Of a stretch of DNA of 64,000 bases, positions 15,648-23,086 are shown piece after piece. Origin of the DNA: a virus. A program made the position numbers and the translations under genes. Location: IMG/VR virus record IMGVR_UViG_3300046169_000120, positions 61,692 to 125,691 of that record. One strand, written 5' to 3'. The stretch's first letter is position 1. Every line of letters begins with the position of its first letter. The notes below the pieces were generated by a model. That model saw nothing but the letters and a program-made list of their open reading frames with translations, had not been told where the DNA came from and did not search any database.

Positions 15648-15886
15648 GTTAATGTTTTGGGGGAATAGGTCACTCGCTGAGTATCGGAGTTTGACCTTTC
15701 TCCCATCTCATTGATAATCAACGACTTACAGAAAATCGCCTAGGTGACTTTTGCGTAACTCGTTGATATTCAGTTGTTTACATAACTTTTTGTGTTGGGC
15801 CCGCTTTGGTGCATTTGTGCATTTAATATAAATATATATCGGCGGTTCTATTTCTATTTGCTATTTTTGTATTTGCTATTTACTAT
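15648..15886. other. Intergenic region between convergent transcripts
   Basis: Holds a long imperfect hairpin at about 15659-15705 (ggggaataggtca pairing with tgacctttctccc), repeat copy E, and an imperfect tandem run of ctatttgctattt-type units at 15846-15897. No gene seen apart from the end of the convergent CDS. Confidence 0.55.
15717..15786 (+). repeat. Intergenic palindromic repeat, copy E
   Basis: ATCAACGACTTACAG, ATCGCCTAGGTGAC, TTTTGCGTAACTCGTTG and TTGTTTACATAAC. This copy lies at the convergent + / - junction rather than in front of a promoter. Confidence 0.7.
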
Positions 15887-16054
15887 TTATGTATTTAGCT
15901 TTGCAACTCTATTTACCAACGCAATTGTATAAGGTGAATGATCCACGGCTCTATTTAGGTTTGATTCGAGATTACGAATTGCGTTGACGATATAGTCGAG
16001 AGTACCCACGATGCCCGCAGGTTCTCCGTTTTTTAGGATTTGATAACTTTTCAT
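15887..16054 (-). CDS. 55-aa conserved-type small protein
   Basis: MKSYQILKNGEPAGIVGTLD then IVNAIRNLESNLNRA; a short strand pair followed by a helix. Last gene of the minus-strand early operon; ATG one base from the stop of the upstream gene. Confidence 0.5.
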   Translation of the reverse strand: MKSYQILKNGEPAGIVGTLDYIVNAIRNLESNLNRAVDHSPYTIALVNRVAKLNT

Positions 16055-16055
16055 T

Positions 16056-16397
16056 TTAGTATTTTGCTTGTTCTTGTATGTTGTCTTGTCTAATGTCTAC
16101 AAGTAATTTTTCGTGCAGTATGCCATCAAGATCAAATTGCTTTATCAACTTTGATATCTGTAATGGTGATTGATGGGCGAGTACATCATCATGCTTGCCC
16201 AATGGAACAAAGTCTCCACGCTGATTGAACACCGCAACTTCGTAAGTGTTTGGATGATCTCCATAAAAGAAATCTCCACCTTCAGTATTCGCAACAACGC
16301 TGAAAGCGTAACCATTGTCAAGAGTTAAGCTTGCTTGAACGCCCAAATCTTGGAGGCTTGCGTGAGGAGTGAATGTTAAGTCATCAAAGGTCTTCAT
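16056..16397 (-). CDS. Conserved phage protein (NGYAFSVV type)
   Basis: 113 aa from the Met at 16397 (an earlier in-frame ATG at 16418 is inside the upstream gene). LTFTPHASLQDLGVQASLTL, DNGYAFSVVANTEGG, and YEVAVFNQRGDFV match a common phage hypothetical family (LTF.PH....G.QA...F.NGY.VSVV...TYE.AV). Its role is unknown. Confidence 0.65.
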   Translation of the reverse strand: MKTFDDLTFTPHASLQDLGVQASLTLDNGYAFSVVANTEGGDFFYGDHPNTYEVAVFNQRGDFVPLGKHDDVLAHQSPLQISKLIKQFDLDGILHEKLLVDIRQDNIQEQAKY

Positions 16398-16596
16398 GGT
16401 AGATGTAGATTGGTTCATTGTTATAGTTTAGTTGATTATGACGAACAAATGTGTTGTTGTCAATGTTTTTTTTCATGGTTGCTTCGCCAATAAAGAAATC
16501 AGTTTTATCTGTTTTGTCTTCTGAGCGAATCGCAATAACGCATCCATCGTTGCTTTTAGTTATGAGATACTTTTTAGTTGCGGTAATAGCTTGCAT
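16384..16596 (-). CDS. 70-aa hypothetical protein
   Basis: MQAITATKKYLITKSNDGCV then KTDFFIGEATMKKNID. Small beta-rich protein, overlapping both neighbours, in the early operon. Confidence 0.5.
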   Translation of the reverse strand: MQAITATKKYLITKSNDGCVIAIRSEDKTDKTDFFIGEATMKKNIDNNTFVRHNQLNYNNEPIYIYHEDL

Positions 16597-16819
16597 TTGT
16601 TTTGTTTTCGTATAGTGTTTCGTATGAGTGTGCTTTGTTGGCGATTGCTTTTAATGCTCCACCAACTACATTTAACATGGAAAACGCATCTTCGTCAAGC
16701 AAATTGTTTTCTTGCATTGGTTCGATGAGGTTGTCGTGAATGAATGCCATTGCCAATTCGTTTGCTTCGAGAGCATCCAAGTCTTGGACTTGCAAGTGGT
16801 GTGGATCGTTAAGACGCAT
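16574..16819 (-). CDS. 81-aa hypothetical protein with an SD site
   Basis: MRLNDPHHLQVQDLDALEAN then DAFSMLNVVGGALKAIANKA; helical. One of the few genes here with an SD-like AAGGAGAT, 8 nt before the ATG. It overlaps the stop of the 16809-16922 gene. Confidence 0.55.
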   Translation of the reverse strand: MRLNDPHHLQVQDLDALEANELAMAFIHDNLIEPMQENNLLDEDAFSMLNVVGGALKAIANKAHSYETLYENKTNASYYRN

Positions 16820-16922
16820 GAGCTAGTATCTCCTTGTGTTTGAGTTTTCGGTGAATCACTTTTGTCTTGAGCTTGTGCGGTCGAGACTTGGTGAAGAGAA
16901 TGTTTTTTCTTATCTTAATCAT
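16809..16922 (-). CDS. 37-aa basic leader-gene peptide
   Basis: MIKIRKNILFTKSRPHKLKT, very basic. TTGACT-N16-CATAAT ends 6 nt before this ATG, so it is the first, leaderless gene of an operon whose next gene uses an SD. The ATGATTAAGA start is shared with 10588 and 14639. Confidence 0.55.
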   Translation of the reverse strand: MIKIRKNILFTKSRPHKLKTKVIHRKLKHKEILAHAS

Positions 16923-16999
16923 GGTTTAATTATGGCAGACTATCTCGCAGAGTCAATAAAAAAATCAATAAAATTAAAAAAAAGTTATAAGTCCCGCCG

Positions 17000-17065
17000 C
17001 ATCAACGACTTGCGCGAAATCGCCCAGGGCAGCTTTGCGTAACTGCCTGAAACTCAACGGGTTAG
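17000..17065 (-). repeat. Intergenic palindromic repeat, copy F
   Basis: ATCAACGACTTGCGCG, ATCGCCCAGGGC, CTTTGCGTAACTGCCTG. It lies upstream of the minus-strand promoter at about 16930-16955. Confidence 0.65.
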
Positions 17066-17235
17066 TAGCCTAACCAATCGAGAACCTTCTGAGCTGAATA
17101 CTCGACAAGGTCGCCAACCTCATCAAAAAATTCTTGCTTTCCCTGTTCGTCAATGCCGTGATCGTCAAGTTCTTGCATCGCTCGTGCATAACTAATAGTC
17201 ATTGCTTCCGCTGATTCGTAATAAGTATCTGTCAT
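17062..17235 (-). CDS. 57-aa acidic protein
   Basis: MTDTYYESAEAMTISYARAM then DEQGKQEFFDEVGDLVEY. Strongly acidic and helical. It ends 4 nt inside repeat copy F. Confidence 0.5.
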   Translation of the reverse strand: MTDTYYESAEAMTISYARAMQELDDHGIDEQGKQEFFDEVGDLVEYSAQKVLDWLGY

Positions 17236-17239
17236 AGCC

Positions 17240-17434
17240 TTAACCTTGAGTTAATAATTGCAAGAATTGATCGTAAACCTTTTGCTTGCTACCTTTTAGG
17301 TTGAATTCTTTTTTTATGATTGAATAGCAACTTGCTCCGCTACTCATCTTTAGTCCTCTGAGTTCAAGTCTAAGACCTCTGAGCAATGTCTTAAATCTGA
17401 ACGCTTCAATTTGTGTTGGTGTGTTTAATGTCAT
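17240..17434 (-). CDS. 64-aa conserved phage protein
   Basis: Start set at the Met at 17434, which lies 6 nt after a TATTAT -10 box; the longer frame runs back into promoter sequence. EAFRFKTLLRGLRLELRGLK then SGASCYSIIKKEFNLKG resembles a small phage family whose usual pattern is L.LK.GL+LE..GMR.SRG.S. Role unknown. Confidence 0.6.
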   Translation of the reverse strand: MTLNTPTQIEAFRFKTLLRGLRLELRGLKMSSGASCYSIIKKEFNLKGSKQKVYDQFLQLLTQG

Positions 17435-17465
17435 GATGTAATAATAGTTGAGTTGAGTTGAGTTG

Positions 17466-18194
17466 TCAAGAGTCAACCCCCTCTTTCACAAATCCTGTTG
17501 TATCTTTCTTTGCCATACCTTTCTCGATAAGACCAACAACAACACCTTGCTTGTCAAGAAACCGCAAATCATTTTCATCACCATTGACAACTTCGTAACC
17601 TTTCCAAGTCTTCGGGAGTTGATTGCGAAACACTACGGCAACATTGCCACCCATACCCAAAACCATTTCGCCAAGTTTTTGATTGGTTTCGGAAAGTGAA
17701 AAAGTCAAGTGGTAGTTACTTGGAAACTCTTTATCCTTACTGAGATACTGAGACATACGCTTGAACGACTTGGTATAATCATAAAATTGAGTTGACGGAA
17801 ACTTGTCGAAGATTGTTTTAGGTTGCTCTTCGTTAAGGAATACAGATTCCCAAGCAATGTCACTTGTAAGATTGAGACGGAAAACGGATTGCATACCTTT
17901 TTTGGTTGCGGTCTTAATCGAACTAGAAATTTCTTTTGATAACTTGAAAAGGAAATCAATTTGCTTGTCGAAGAATAACTTTGTCTTTGCAATACGAGAT
18001 GCTTGAACAGAATTCATTTGCCCACGCCCCGCTGTGTTGAGGCAACTTGCTGTACAACCTTTGCTTCGCCATTGGCAAACTTCAAAGCCCGAAAGATTTG
18101 CGGGAGCAAAGTGAATTCCCTTAGTAATGTAACCGAGCTTTTCACCCTTTTCAATTTTTTGGTTACCTGCGGTGAGTAGTGTTGTCTTAATCAT
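17466..18194 (-). CDS. Gp88-family protein
   Basis: 242 aa from MIKTTLLTAG at 18194, set by TTGACT-N16-CATAAT 7 nt upstream; ten more N-terminal codons are open but lie in the promoter. HFAPANLSGFEVCQWRSKGC then CLNTAGRGQM is the hallmark of the Gene product 88 family found in many phages, often with two conserved Cys (here several). The biochemical role is not established. Confidence 0.8.
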   Translation of the reverse strand: MIKTTLLTAGNQKIEKGEKLGYITKGIHFAPANLSGFEVCQWRSKGCTASCLNTAGRGQMNSVQASRIAKTKLFFDKQIDFLFKLSKEISSSIKTATKKGMQSVFRLNLTSDIAWESVFLNEEQPKTIFDKFPSTQFYDYTKSFKRMSQYLSKDKEFPSNYHLTFSLSETNQKLGEMVLGMGGNVAVVFRNQLPKTWKGYEVVNGDENDLRFLDKQGVVVGLIEKGMAKKDTTGFVKEGVDS

Positions 18195-18201
18195 GTATCC
18201 A

Positions 18202-18229
18202 ATTATGACAGATAAACTACCCAAGTCAA
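18202..18229 (-). promoter_or_regulatory. Early promoter TTGACT-N16-CATAAT, leaderless
   Basis: -35 at 18229-18224 and -10 at 18207-18202, with CTGT directly before CATAAT, then 7 nt to the Gp88 ATG. Confidence 0.7.
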
Positions 18230-18279
18230 CCCCTAAAATGCAGAAAAGTAAAAAAAGTTTTGTTGTGTATCTTGCTGTG

Positions 18280-18347
18280 ACTCAACGACTTGCGCGAAAT
18301 CACCTAGGCCCGTTTTCCCTAACTACCTGGCCTTCAACAACTTACAG
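18280..18347 (-). repeat. Intergenic palindromic repeat, copy G
   Basis: CTCAACGACTTGCGCG, ATCACCTAGGCCCG, TTTTCCCTAACTACCTGG and CAACAACTTACAG; sits between a terminator and the Gp88 promoter. Confidence 0.65.
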
Positions 18348-18362
18348 AATATCATTTGCAGA

Positions 18363-18391
18363 CACAAAAAAGCCCCCCAAATGGGGGGCTA
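18363..18391 (-). terminator. Rho-independent terminator
   Basis: On the minus strand AGCCCCCC-ATTT-GGGGGGCT (8 bp, tetraloop) followed by TTTTTTGTG. It ends transcription of the 18416-18646 gene. Confidence 0.9.
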
Positions 18392-18415
18392 GTTGGTAAC
18401 CCTAAACCAACTTGA

Positions 18416-18646
18416 TCAACTCACCGACCTTTTAAAAGTTTTGTCGGCACAAGTTGCACGAAGGATGTGCCTCCGAGCTACTCTACGATTTGAGCCATTC
18501 ATGTCCGAGAACATAACATGGCGAGAGGTAACGCTATTGATTTTAGCGGAGAACGCTTTGCGTTGCTCACCTTTTTTGACAAGAAGGGAAACGAAACGAC
18601 CCTTGAGACTTTCAACTACATTTTGGAGTTTTGGTTGCTTTTTCAT
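18416..18646 (-). CDS. Small basic protein with own terminator
   Basis: 76 aa: ESLKGRFVSLLVKKGEQRKA then MNGSNRRVARRHILRATCAD. Basic and beta-rich; resembles small phage proteins with a KGR.V.LV..KG segment. The leader is A-rich (AAACAAAATTAAAATT) without SD. Confidence 0.6.
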   Translation of the reverse strand: MKKQPKLQNVVESLKGRFVSLLVKKGEQRKAFSAKINSVTSRHVMFSDMNGSNRRVARRHILRATCADKTFKRSVS

Positions 18647-18688
18647 AATTTTAATTTTGTTTTAGGTTTGTGTTATGGTTTGTTGTGA

Positions 18689-19444
18689 TTAAGATGCGTT
18701 TGCAACTTGAGAAGTTAATCCGACTTGAGAGTCAAGAACTCCATGCAATGCAAGCGAACGACTTGGTAATTGTGTGATTCCACCTTTAAGAATGTGAGTG
18801 AATCCGTTGTAAAGCGAGTGCATGGTTCGAGGAGAAAAATCGTCATGTTCGGGTTTGTGCCATTGCTCGACAACATCAGCAATCTTTGCTTTGCTTATCG
18901 CTCCATTTTGGAATGCACGAATAACAAGGTCATGGGCTTGCTCGTTGTCAAGCTCATACTCTTTGTATGCCGAGATGCGTTGCTCGTCACTTGCCCATGT
19001 CTCAGTCATCTTGCCGAGAGTCTTTGCAATCACTTGAGACAAGTCACGCAAAATGTGAGTGGTGTGCCGTCTTGCAAGAACAACTTCGTTGGTGAAGATA
19101 AGGTTTGAACAAACGAATGGAGCGTTGCCCATGCACAATCCCGCAGGAAAACATTTGTCGTGCGAGTTGCGAAGACCAACAATAGTTCCACGCTCGTCAT
19201 TGTCAACACCTGTGTTCTTAACATGAAACAAGCCAAAGTAGCGTTGACCATAGCGATGAAGAGAGTGATAAGTTTTAACAATTTCCCAACCATTGCCTTG
19301 CATTTGTTTTTGCACACGATTAACAAGGTCAGCATGACCAATTGGTTGCCAAGACTCAGTCGCTTCGGGAGTTGTTACATTCTCAACATCCTTGAAGGAA
19401 GATTCTTTGGTTGCACATACGGAGAGATTGATTTCTTTTGTCAT
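18689..19444 (-). CDS. DUF932-like phage protein
   Basis: 251 aa from the Met at 19444; an open TTG further upstream is actually the -35 of the promoter. Features matching DUF932 are WQPIGHADLVNRVQKQM, YFGLFHVKNTG, GTIVGLRNSHD and GNAPFVCSNLIF, then a helical C-terminus. DUF932 proteins are common in phages and plasmids; a role in DNA metabolism or defence evasion has been suggested but is not settled. Confidence 0.75.
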   Translation of the reverse strand: MTKEINLSVCATKESSFKDVENVTTPEATESWQPIGHADLVNRVQKQMQGNGWEIVKTYHSLHRYGQRYFGLFHVKNTGVDNDERGTIVGLRNSHDKCFPAGLCMGNAPFVCSNLIFTNEVVLARRHTTHILRDLSQVIAKTLGKMTETWASDEQRISAYKEYELDNEQAHDLVIRAFQNGAISKAKIADVVEQWHKPEHDDFSPRTMHSLYNGFTHILKGGITQLPSRSLALHGVLDSQVGLTSQVANAS

Positions 19445-19484
19445 AATTTTTTTAGTGTTGTGAGTTTCTGTCTTTGATGAGTTA

Positions 19485-19513
19485 ATTATACTAAAGTTTT
19501 TGTTTTCTGTCAA
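19485..19513 (-). promoter_or_regulatory. Promoter TTGACA-N17-TATAAT with leader
   Basis: Perfect consensus boxes, -35 at 19513-19508 and -10 at 19490-19485. Unlike most, it has a 5' leader of about 34 nt before the ATG at 19444. Confidence 0.8.
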
Positions 19514-19644
19514 GCTTTTTTCTTTGCGATTAAGTTTTTTTTTATTCGACTAATTTTTTTCTTGTTCAGTTATCCTTATCTTTATGTATACAAGTATGTC
19601 AGAAAATGAAGTGAAGTCAACCTTTTTTTTCATGAAATGAAAGA

Positions 19645-19722
19645 TTGTTGTAAGTTGTTGATGGTCAACGAGTTGCGCAACACGGGCCTAGGCGATTTTC
19701 TGTAAGTCGTTGTGTATCAAGG
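19645..19722 (-). repeat. Intergenic palindromic repeat, copy H, with hairpin
   Basis: GTCAACGAGTTGCGCAAC, GGGCCTAGGCGA, TTTTCTGTAAGTCGTTG. Just beyond (19729-19757) is a strong hairpin, GGGC plus TCTCGAG pairing with CTCGAGA plus GCCC, without a T-run. Confidence 0.65.
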
Positions 19723-19770
19723 GAATGTGGGCCTCTCGAGGAAATCTCGAGAAGCCCAACCCTTAACCAA

Positions 19771-19935
19771 TCAAGCTCGTTTCTCTAAATCGTAGAGTTG
19801 ATTCAGCAAGATGCCGTGAGCAAGCTTGCGAGCGAAATAACTTCCGCCCTTCATGCCTCGCATTTCTGCTTGAGCAAGTTGAAACCCAATCGTACGCAAT
19901 TTTGCGTTAAGTTTAGCAATTCCGTTTGTGGACAT
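19771..19935 (-). CDS. 54-aa helical protein
   Basis: MSTNGIAKLNAKLRTIGFQL then GGSYFARKLAHGILLNQLYD. Helical and basic. Starts 2 nt after the stop of the upstream gene. Confidence 0.5.
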   Translation of the reverse strand: MSTNGIAKLNAKLRTIGFQLAQAEMRGMKGGSYFARKLAHGILLNQLYDLEKRA

Positions 19936-19937
19936 AA

Positions 19938-20153
19938 TTACCCTTTCGTTGGTTGTGAATAATGGTGATAAGCCCTTTCGGCTTCCGCTTGCGATTCAAA
20001 GGAAACGCTTAGTAAATCTTGAGTCGTATCAAGATGATAGTTTGTTGGCGACTCCTCAAAATACAAATCCCATGTATCTGCTTCTGAGTCGTAACTTGGT
20101 TTGTCTAATGGTTCGCCAACACAAACCGCATCAATGTATTCTTTTCGTTCCAT
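19938..20153 (-). CDS. 71-aa acidic hypothetical protein
   Basis: ADTWDLYFEESPTNYHL then VSFESQAEAERAYHHYSQ; the last segment resembles an SPOR/A-E-A-x-x-A-Y helix found in small phage proteins. Member of a tightly packed minus operon. Confidence 0.55.
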   Translation of the reverse strand: MERKEYIDAVCVGEPLDKPSYDSEADTWDLYFEESPTNYHLDTTQDLLSVSFESQAEAERAYHHYSQPTKG

Positions 20154-20156
20154 AAT

Positions 20157-20336
20157 TTATTGTCCCCACATTTGGTTGTACATCTCAACATCAGTTTGGT
20201 TTTCTTGAACCTCGAAATCTTCGTGTTCTTTGCCCAAACTGACTGAGCAATTGTCGCTAGTAATGATGATTCTACCTCCACCAACTATTGCTAGTCGTGC
20301 TTGTAAATCGTTAATGATGTTTTGTAGTTCTTCCAT
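20157..20336 (-). CDS. 59-aa hypothetical protein
   Basis: Start taken at MEELQNIINDLQARLA (20336); the longer frame begins inside the upstream gene. An N-terminal helix is followed by strands GGGRIIITSDNCSVSL. Confidence 0.5.
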   Translation of the reverse strand: MEELQNIINDLQARLAIVGGGRIIITSDNCSVSLGKEHEDFEVQENQTDVEMYNQMWGQ

Positions 20337-20338
20337 AA

Positions 20339-20758
20339 TCAATACCAACAAGAATAGTAGATTCTGTGCTTGTTGTCAAGTGCTTTTCTTGCACTTTCTA
20401 CAAACATCAAGTCGTTGCTCTTATACCAATACTCGTTTTCGGGAAATGGTTCGTCATCTTCATTGTTCCAAAAGTACGAGTCACTTCCCCAAAAGAATCC
20501 GTTCGCTTCGGGAAACTCAAAATTGTTGATTGCATACTCCAAATCGTCAATGTCTTGTTTGGTCAACTGCAATTCAACGCAATTAAAATCTCCCATTTCA
20601 TCACCTTCAGTTTGTGCATTTGGACAACCCTTGTTTTCCCAAAGTTGTTGCATCCAACCTTGTAGTCGATTGTGCTTTCGCCACTCCATCAGTTGAACAT
20701 CGTCATCCGAGTTGCGTTTGCGTGGTGGTCGTGAGTATGCGTATTGGTCTAATCCCAT
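20339..20758 (-). CDS. Conserved MGLDQYAY phage protein
   Basis: 139 aa. MGLDQYAYSR, WRKHNRLQGWMQQLW, FNCVELQLTKQDIDDLE, GFFWG and a C-terminal YYSCWY match a widespread marine-phage family. It is sometimes mislabelled phosphoglycerate kinase; no kinase motif is visible. Function unknown. Confidence 0.7.
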   Translation of the reverse strand: MGLDQYAYSRPPRKRNSDDDVQLMEWRKHNRLQGWMQQLWENKGCPNAQTEGDEMGDFNCVELQLTKQDIDDLEYAINNFEFPEANGFFWGSDSYFWNNEDDEPFPENEYWYKSNDLMFVESARKALDNKHRIYYSCWY

Positions 20759-20774
20759 AGTTTTTTCCTTTCGT

Positions 20775-20999
20775 TTATAGTTGTGCGGATTGCATTGATC
20801 CTTCCATCATAGCTTCTCTTTCGAGACTTTGCAAGTCTATAATGATGTCTGCGAGAACTTCTTCTGCTGATTGAGTAGTGAAACCTTTGACTCCAACTTG
20901 TTGACCTTTCTCAAGATTCATTCTGTCGAATGGATCTGCGTAGCGAAGATTGCCACTTACGATTTGTGCGATTTCTTGTCTAATTTGTGCTTGATTCAT
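20775..20999 (-). CDS. 74-aa hypothetical protein
   Basis: Start at the Met at 20999, 3 nt after the upstream stop. QIRQEIAQIVSGNLRY then TQSAEEVLADIIIDLQSLER; helical and acidic. Confidence 0.5.
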   Translation of the reverse strand: MNQAQIRQEIAQIVSGNLRYADPFDRMNLEKGQQVGVKGFTTQSAEEVLADIIIDLQSLEREAMMEGSMQSAQL

Positions 21000-21001
21000 A
21001 A

Positions 21002-21151
21002 TTACTTGCTCCAATCTACTTCGTTAAATTCAACCTCTCCATGCCCGAAAATCATCTCAAACATTTTTATCAAGTCGTTTGGAGATAAGTAGTCGAACTC
21101 ATCGAGGATTTCTTTTTTTAGTTGTGTTTTTGTCAATTGGTCTGTGTTCAT
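21002..21151 (-). CDS. 49-aa acidic protein
   Basis: MNTDQLTKTQLKKEILDEFD then MFEMIFGHGEVEFNEVDW. ATGA overlap with the upstream gene at 21148. Confidence 0.5.
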   Translation of the reverse strand: MNTDQLTKTQLKKEILDEFDYLSPNDLIKMFEMIFGHGEVEFNEVDWSK

Positions 21152-21537
21152 AATACTGCTAATACTTGTTTGGGTTCTAGTCTGACGGCAATAGCATAGT
21201 CTACCATCTGTTGAGTGTCGGTGTCAACAAAATTCTTGTGCTTGTAGGGATTGTATGTGACAGGTCGAGCCGTTGGATGTGAGTCGATCCACTCGCCCGT
21301 TTGCCAATTCTCAAGATAACCATGCACACCCGCATGAACATTTTTGCGTTGTTCTGCTAGAACACGCTTGCGTCCCGATTGACTCACCTTGAAAGTGCAA
21401 CTATGCATCGCAAGATTCTTTGCGTGAAGTTTAACCAATCCATTTTGACGAACACTCCAACAATCTCTGTGAAGATTCTTGTAGACAAATACAGGTCGAT
21501 TGTAGTTTATCTTGTATCGAGGTTCGTCCTTAATCAT
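21148..21537 (-). CDS. Conserved phage protein (VFVYKNLHRDCWSV type)
   Basis: 129 aa: RPVFVYKNLHRDCWSVRQNG, then GRKRVLAEQRKNVHAGVHGY. This combination is familiar from a phage hypothetical family with no assigned role. TTGACA-N16-CATACT ends 6 nt before the ATG. Confidence 0.65.
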   Translation of the reverse strand: MIKDEPRYKINYNRPVFVYKNLHRDCWSVRQNGLVKLHAKNLAMHSCTFKVSQSGRKRVLAEQRKNVHAGVHGYLENWQTGEWIDSHPTARPVTYNPYKHKNFVDTDTQQMVDYAIAVRLEPKQVLAVL

Positions 21538-21567
21538 AAGTTTAGTATGACAGAATTTTAAGTGATG

Positions 21568-21726
21568 TCAACCCTCTTTTTTAAGGTCGTCAACAAATTT
21601 AGCCAAACGCTTGAGTTCGGCAATGGCGTTTTGTTTGCAGGCGAAACCTGCTTTTTGGCTTTGCAAAATTTCTACACAAATCGAAACTGTTGCTTGCCAT
21701 GAGGGAGTTGCATTAATTGTTTTCAT
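21568..21726 (-). CDS. 52-aa conserved early protein
   Basis: Start at MKTINATPSWQATVSICVEI (21726), 7 nt after a CATACT -10 (TTGACT-N16-CATACT); the longer frame runs into promoter sequence. C-terminal A..EL.RLAKF.D. The TPSW start recurs in other phage early proteins. Confidence 0.6.
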   Translation of the reverse strand: MKTINATPSWQATVSICVEILQSQKAGFACKQNAIAELKRLAKFVDDLKKEG

Positions 21727-21803
21727 AAATACAAGTATGACAGGCTGAGCGTGCAAGTCAATACTTTTTTTCGTGTTTTTAAAGATTGTTGTATCTTGTT
21801 GTG

Positions 21804-21873
21804 GTTCAACAACTTAGGTAAAACTACCTACGCGATTTTCGCGCAACTCGTTGATATTCAACACTTTATAACA
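21804..21873 (-). repeat. Intergenic palindromic repeat, copy I
   Basis: TTCAACAACTTAGG, CTACCTACGCGA, TTTTCGCGCAACTCGTTG and CAACACTTTATAAC. It lies upstream of the 21568-21726 promoter. Confidence 0.7.
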
Positions 21874-22038
21874 TTTTAATTTTTATGTTGATTTTTTAAT
21901 TTTTATTGTTTTTTATAGTATCTTTTATTTTATACTATTATTTATTAGTTTATTATTTCTTATTTATGTCATTGTTATTTCCCCCCTCTGTATTTGATAA
22001 GAATGATATTTGATATTTGTGTATTTGGTGTTTGGGGT
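21874..22038. other. AT-rich spacer
   Basis: Almost pure A/T with repeated ttttatta-type words and a single C-run (ccccccctctg) at 21981-21990. No gene or clear promoter seen. Confidence 0.5.
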
Positions 22039-22116
22039 TTACCAATTGCGAATATCGTCAATCATGCGGATTACTCCTACTATGCTACTAACTATTAGGA
22101 TTGTAGTTACGTCCAT
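22039..22116 (-). CDS. 25-aa micro-membrane protein, paralogue of 15561
   Basis: MDVTTILIVSSIVGVIRMID, one membrane helix with a short basic/acidic tail. It starts directly after the stop of the HhH glycosylase gene. The homologue at 15561 lies on the other strand at the other end of the early region. Confidence 0.6.
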   Translation of the reverse strand: MDVTTILIVSSIVGVIRMIDDIRNW

Positions 22117-22719
22117 TTATTGTGTTTTGCTGTATTGTTTCCAAATTTCAAGATCAAGATCAGTGACGCTCTTGCCAAGTTGGCGAGCTATGTTTTTAAA
22201 GATGTTCGCAAAATAGTAATAGGTGTTCTCGTTGCTTGGCGTGCTTTTTGGTGCATCTGCATACCCTTGGTCACGAAGAAAACGCAGTATGTGTGTGTCA
22301 AGCATCGGCTCATCAAAGTCCTCACGACTATGAGAAAGAAAGAATCGTGCGGTCTTAAGTCCAATCCCTGGAACCTCCAACAAACGATTCAAGGATACAC
22401 TCTGGAGATCTTTAATTTTAGACACAGCAACATAAGAATTGTATCTCTGAGCATACGGACTCAGCTTTGCCCAATGCATGATTTCATTTAGACGCCCGAG
22501 TTTAATTAAAGCACGAATGGAATCAAAAGGAGATGAATCCTTCATGAGTTCTGATTTGCGATGCTTTGATGCAACATCTTTTGCTCGTTCAAGAAACACC
22601 TCTAATTTGGGTGCTTCGATTGAACTTTTTTTGCCAGCGACATTGATGCAAAATAGTATGAACTCTTGTAGTTCAGATTGTGTTCTGTTGTAATTTGTTA
22701 CTTCGGCGGGATTAATCAT
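22117..22719 (-). CDS. HhH-GPD DNA glycosylase-like protein
   Basis: 200 aa. The helix-hairpin-helix VPGIGLKTARFFL carries Lys at the position of the catalytic Lys of endonuclease III, and LDTHILRFL carries the conserved Asp. No C-terminal Fe-S cysteines are present. The protein should excise damaged bases and, with the Lys, nick AP sites. A second HhH-GPD protein lies at 31459. Confidence 0.75.
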   Translation of the reverse strand: MINPAEVTNYNRTQSELQEFILFCINVAGKKSSIEAPKLEVFLERAKDVASKHRKSELMKDSSPFDSIRALIKLGRLNEIMHWAKLSPYAQRYNSYVAVSKIKDLQSVSLNRLLEVPGIGLKTARFFLSHSREDFDEPMLDTHILRFLRDQGYADAPKSTPSNENTYYYFANIFKNIARQLGKSVTDLDLEIWKQYSKTQ

Positions 22720-22737
22720 ATCTTTTTTTGTGTTAGG

Positions 22738-22992
22738 TTATTGTGCAATGTGAAGTGCTGTACGAAGATTGTTGCAATCGCCTGAAGATAAAAATACTTC
22801 TCGGCAATAGTCTAAATTTTCTCGTTCGACTCGCTCGATAGTTTTAACTGCTTGATAAGCATGAACTCGTTCTCGAGGTAGTCCGCCCCACTTGATAACC
22901 ACTTTCATGTGTGGAAAATGCTCGGCAATCTCTGCGAGTTGTGCTTTGTTGATGTATCCCCAATTGGCAAGTATGTCTTTTAATGTCTGCAT
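22738..22992 (-). CDS. 84-aa early protein
   Basis: MQTLKDILANWGYINKAQLA then HMKVVIKWGGLPRERVHAYQ. Leaderless: TTGACA-N16-CATACT ends 7 nt before the ATG. The -35 lies just beyond the terminator of the noncoding RNA. Confidence 0.55.
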   Translation of the reverse strand: MQTLKDILANWGYINKAQLAEIAEHFPHMKVVIKWGGLPRERVHAYQAVKTIERVERENLDYCREVFLSSGDCNNLRTALHIAQ

Positions 22993-23026
22993 GATTACTA
23001 GTATGACAGATTGTTTGTACTTGTCA

Positions 23027-23086
23027 ACAAAAAAGTCCCATTCGAGCCGAAGGGGTGGAGGGAGGCTCGAACAGGACTTAAGGGAT
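23027..23086 (-). terminator. Terminator hairpin of the noncoding RNA
   Basis: On the minus strand AAGTCC and TTCGAGCC pair with GGCTCGAA and GGACTT (6 + 8 bp with a 2x2 internal loop and a 15-nt C-rich loop), followed by TTTTTTGTT. Confidence 0.75.

Noticed and set aside
16836-17042. Plus-strand 68-codon ORF
   Set aside because: It is antisense to a leaderless 37-aa gene with a good promoter and its end is the palindromic repeat copy F.
18393-19477. Plus-strand ORFs antisense to 18416-18646 and DUF932
   Set aside because: They mirror minus-strand genes with recognisable families and lack promoters.
19729-19757. Rho-independent terminator
   Set aside because: The hairpin is strong but neither strand has a T-run after it.
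20339-20758. Phosphoglycerate kinase
   Set aside because: Homologues often carry this name, but the protein is 139 aa and has no kinase motif.
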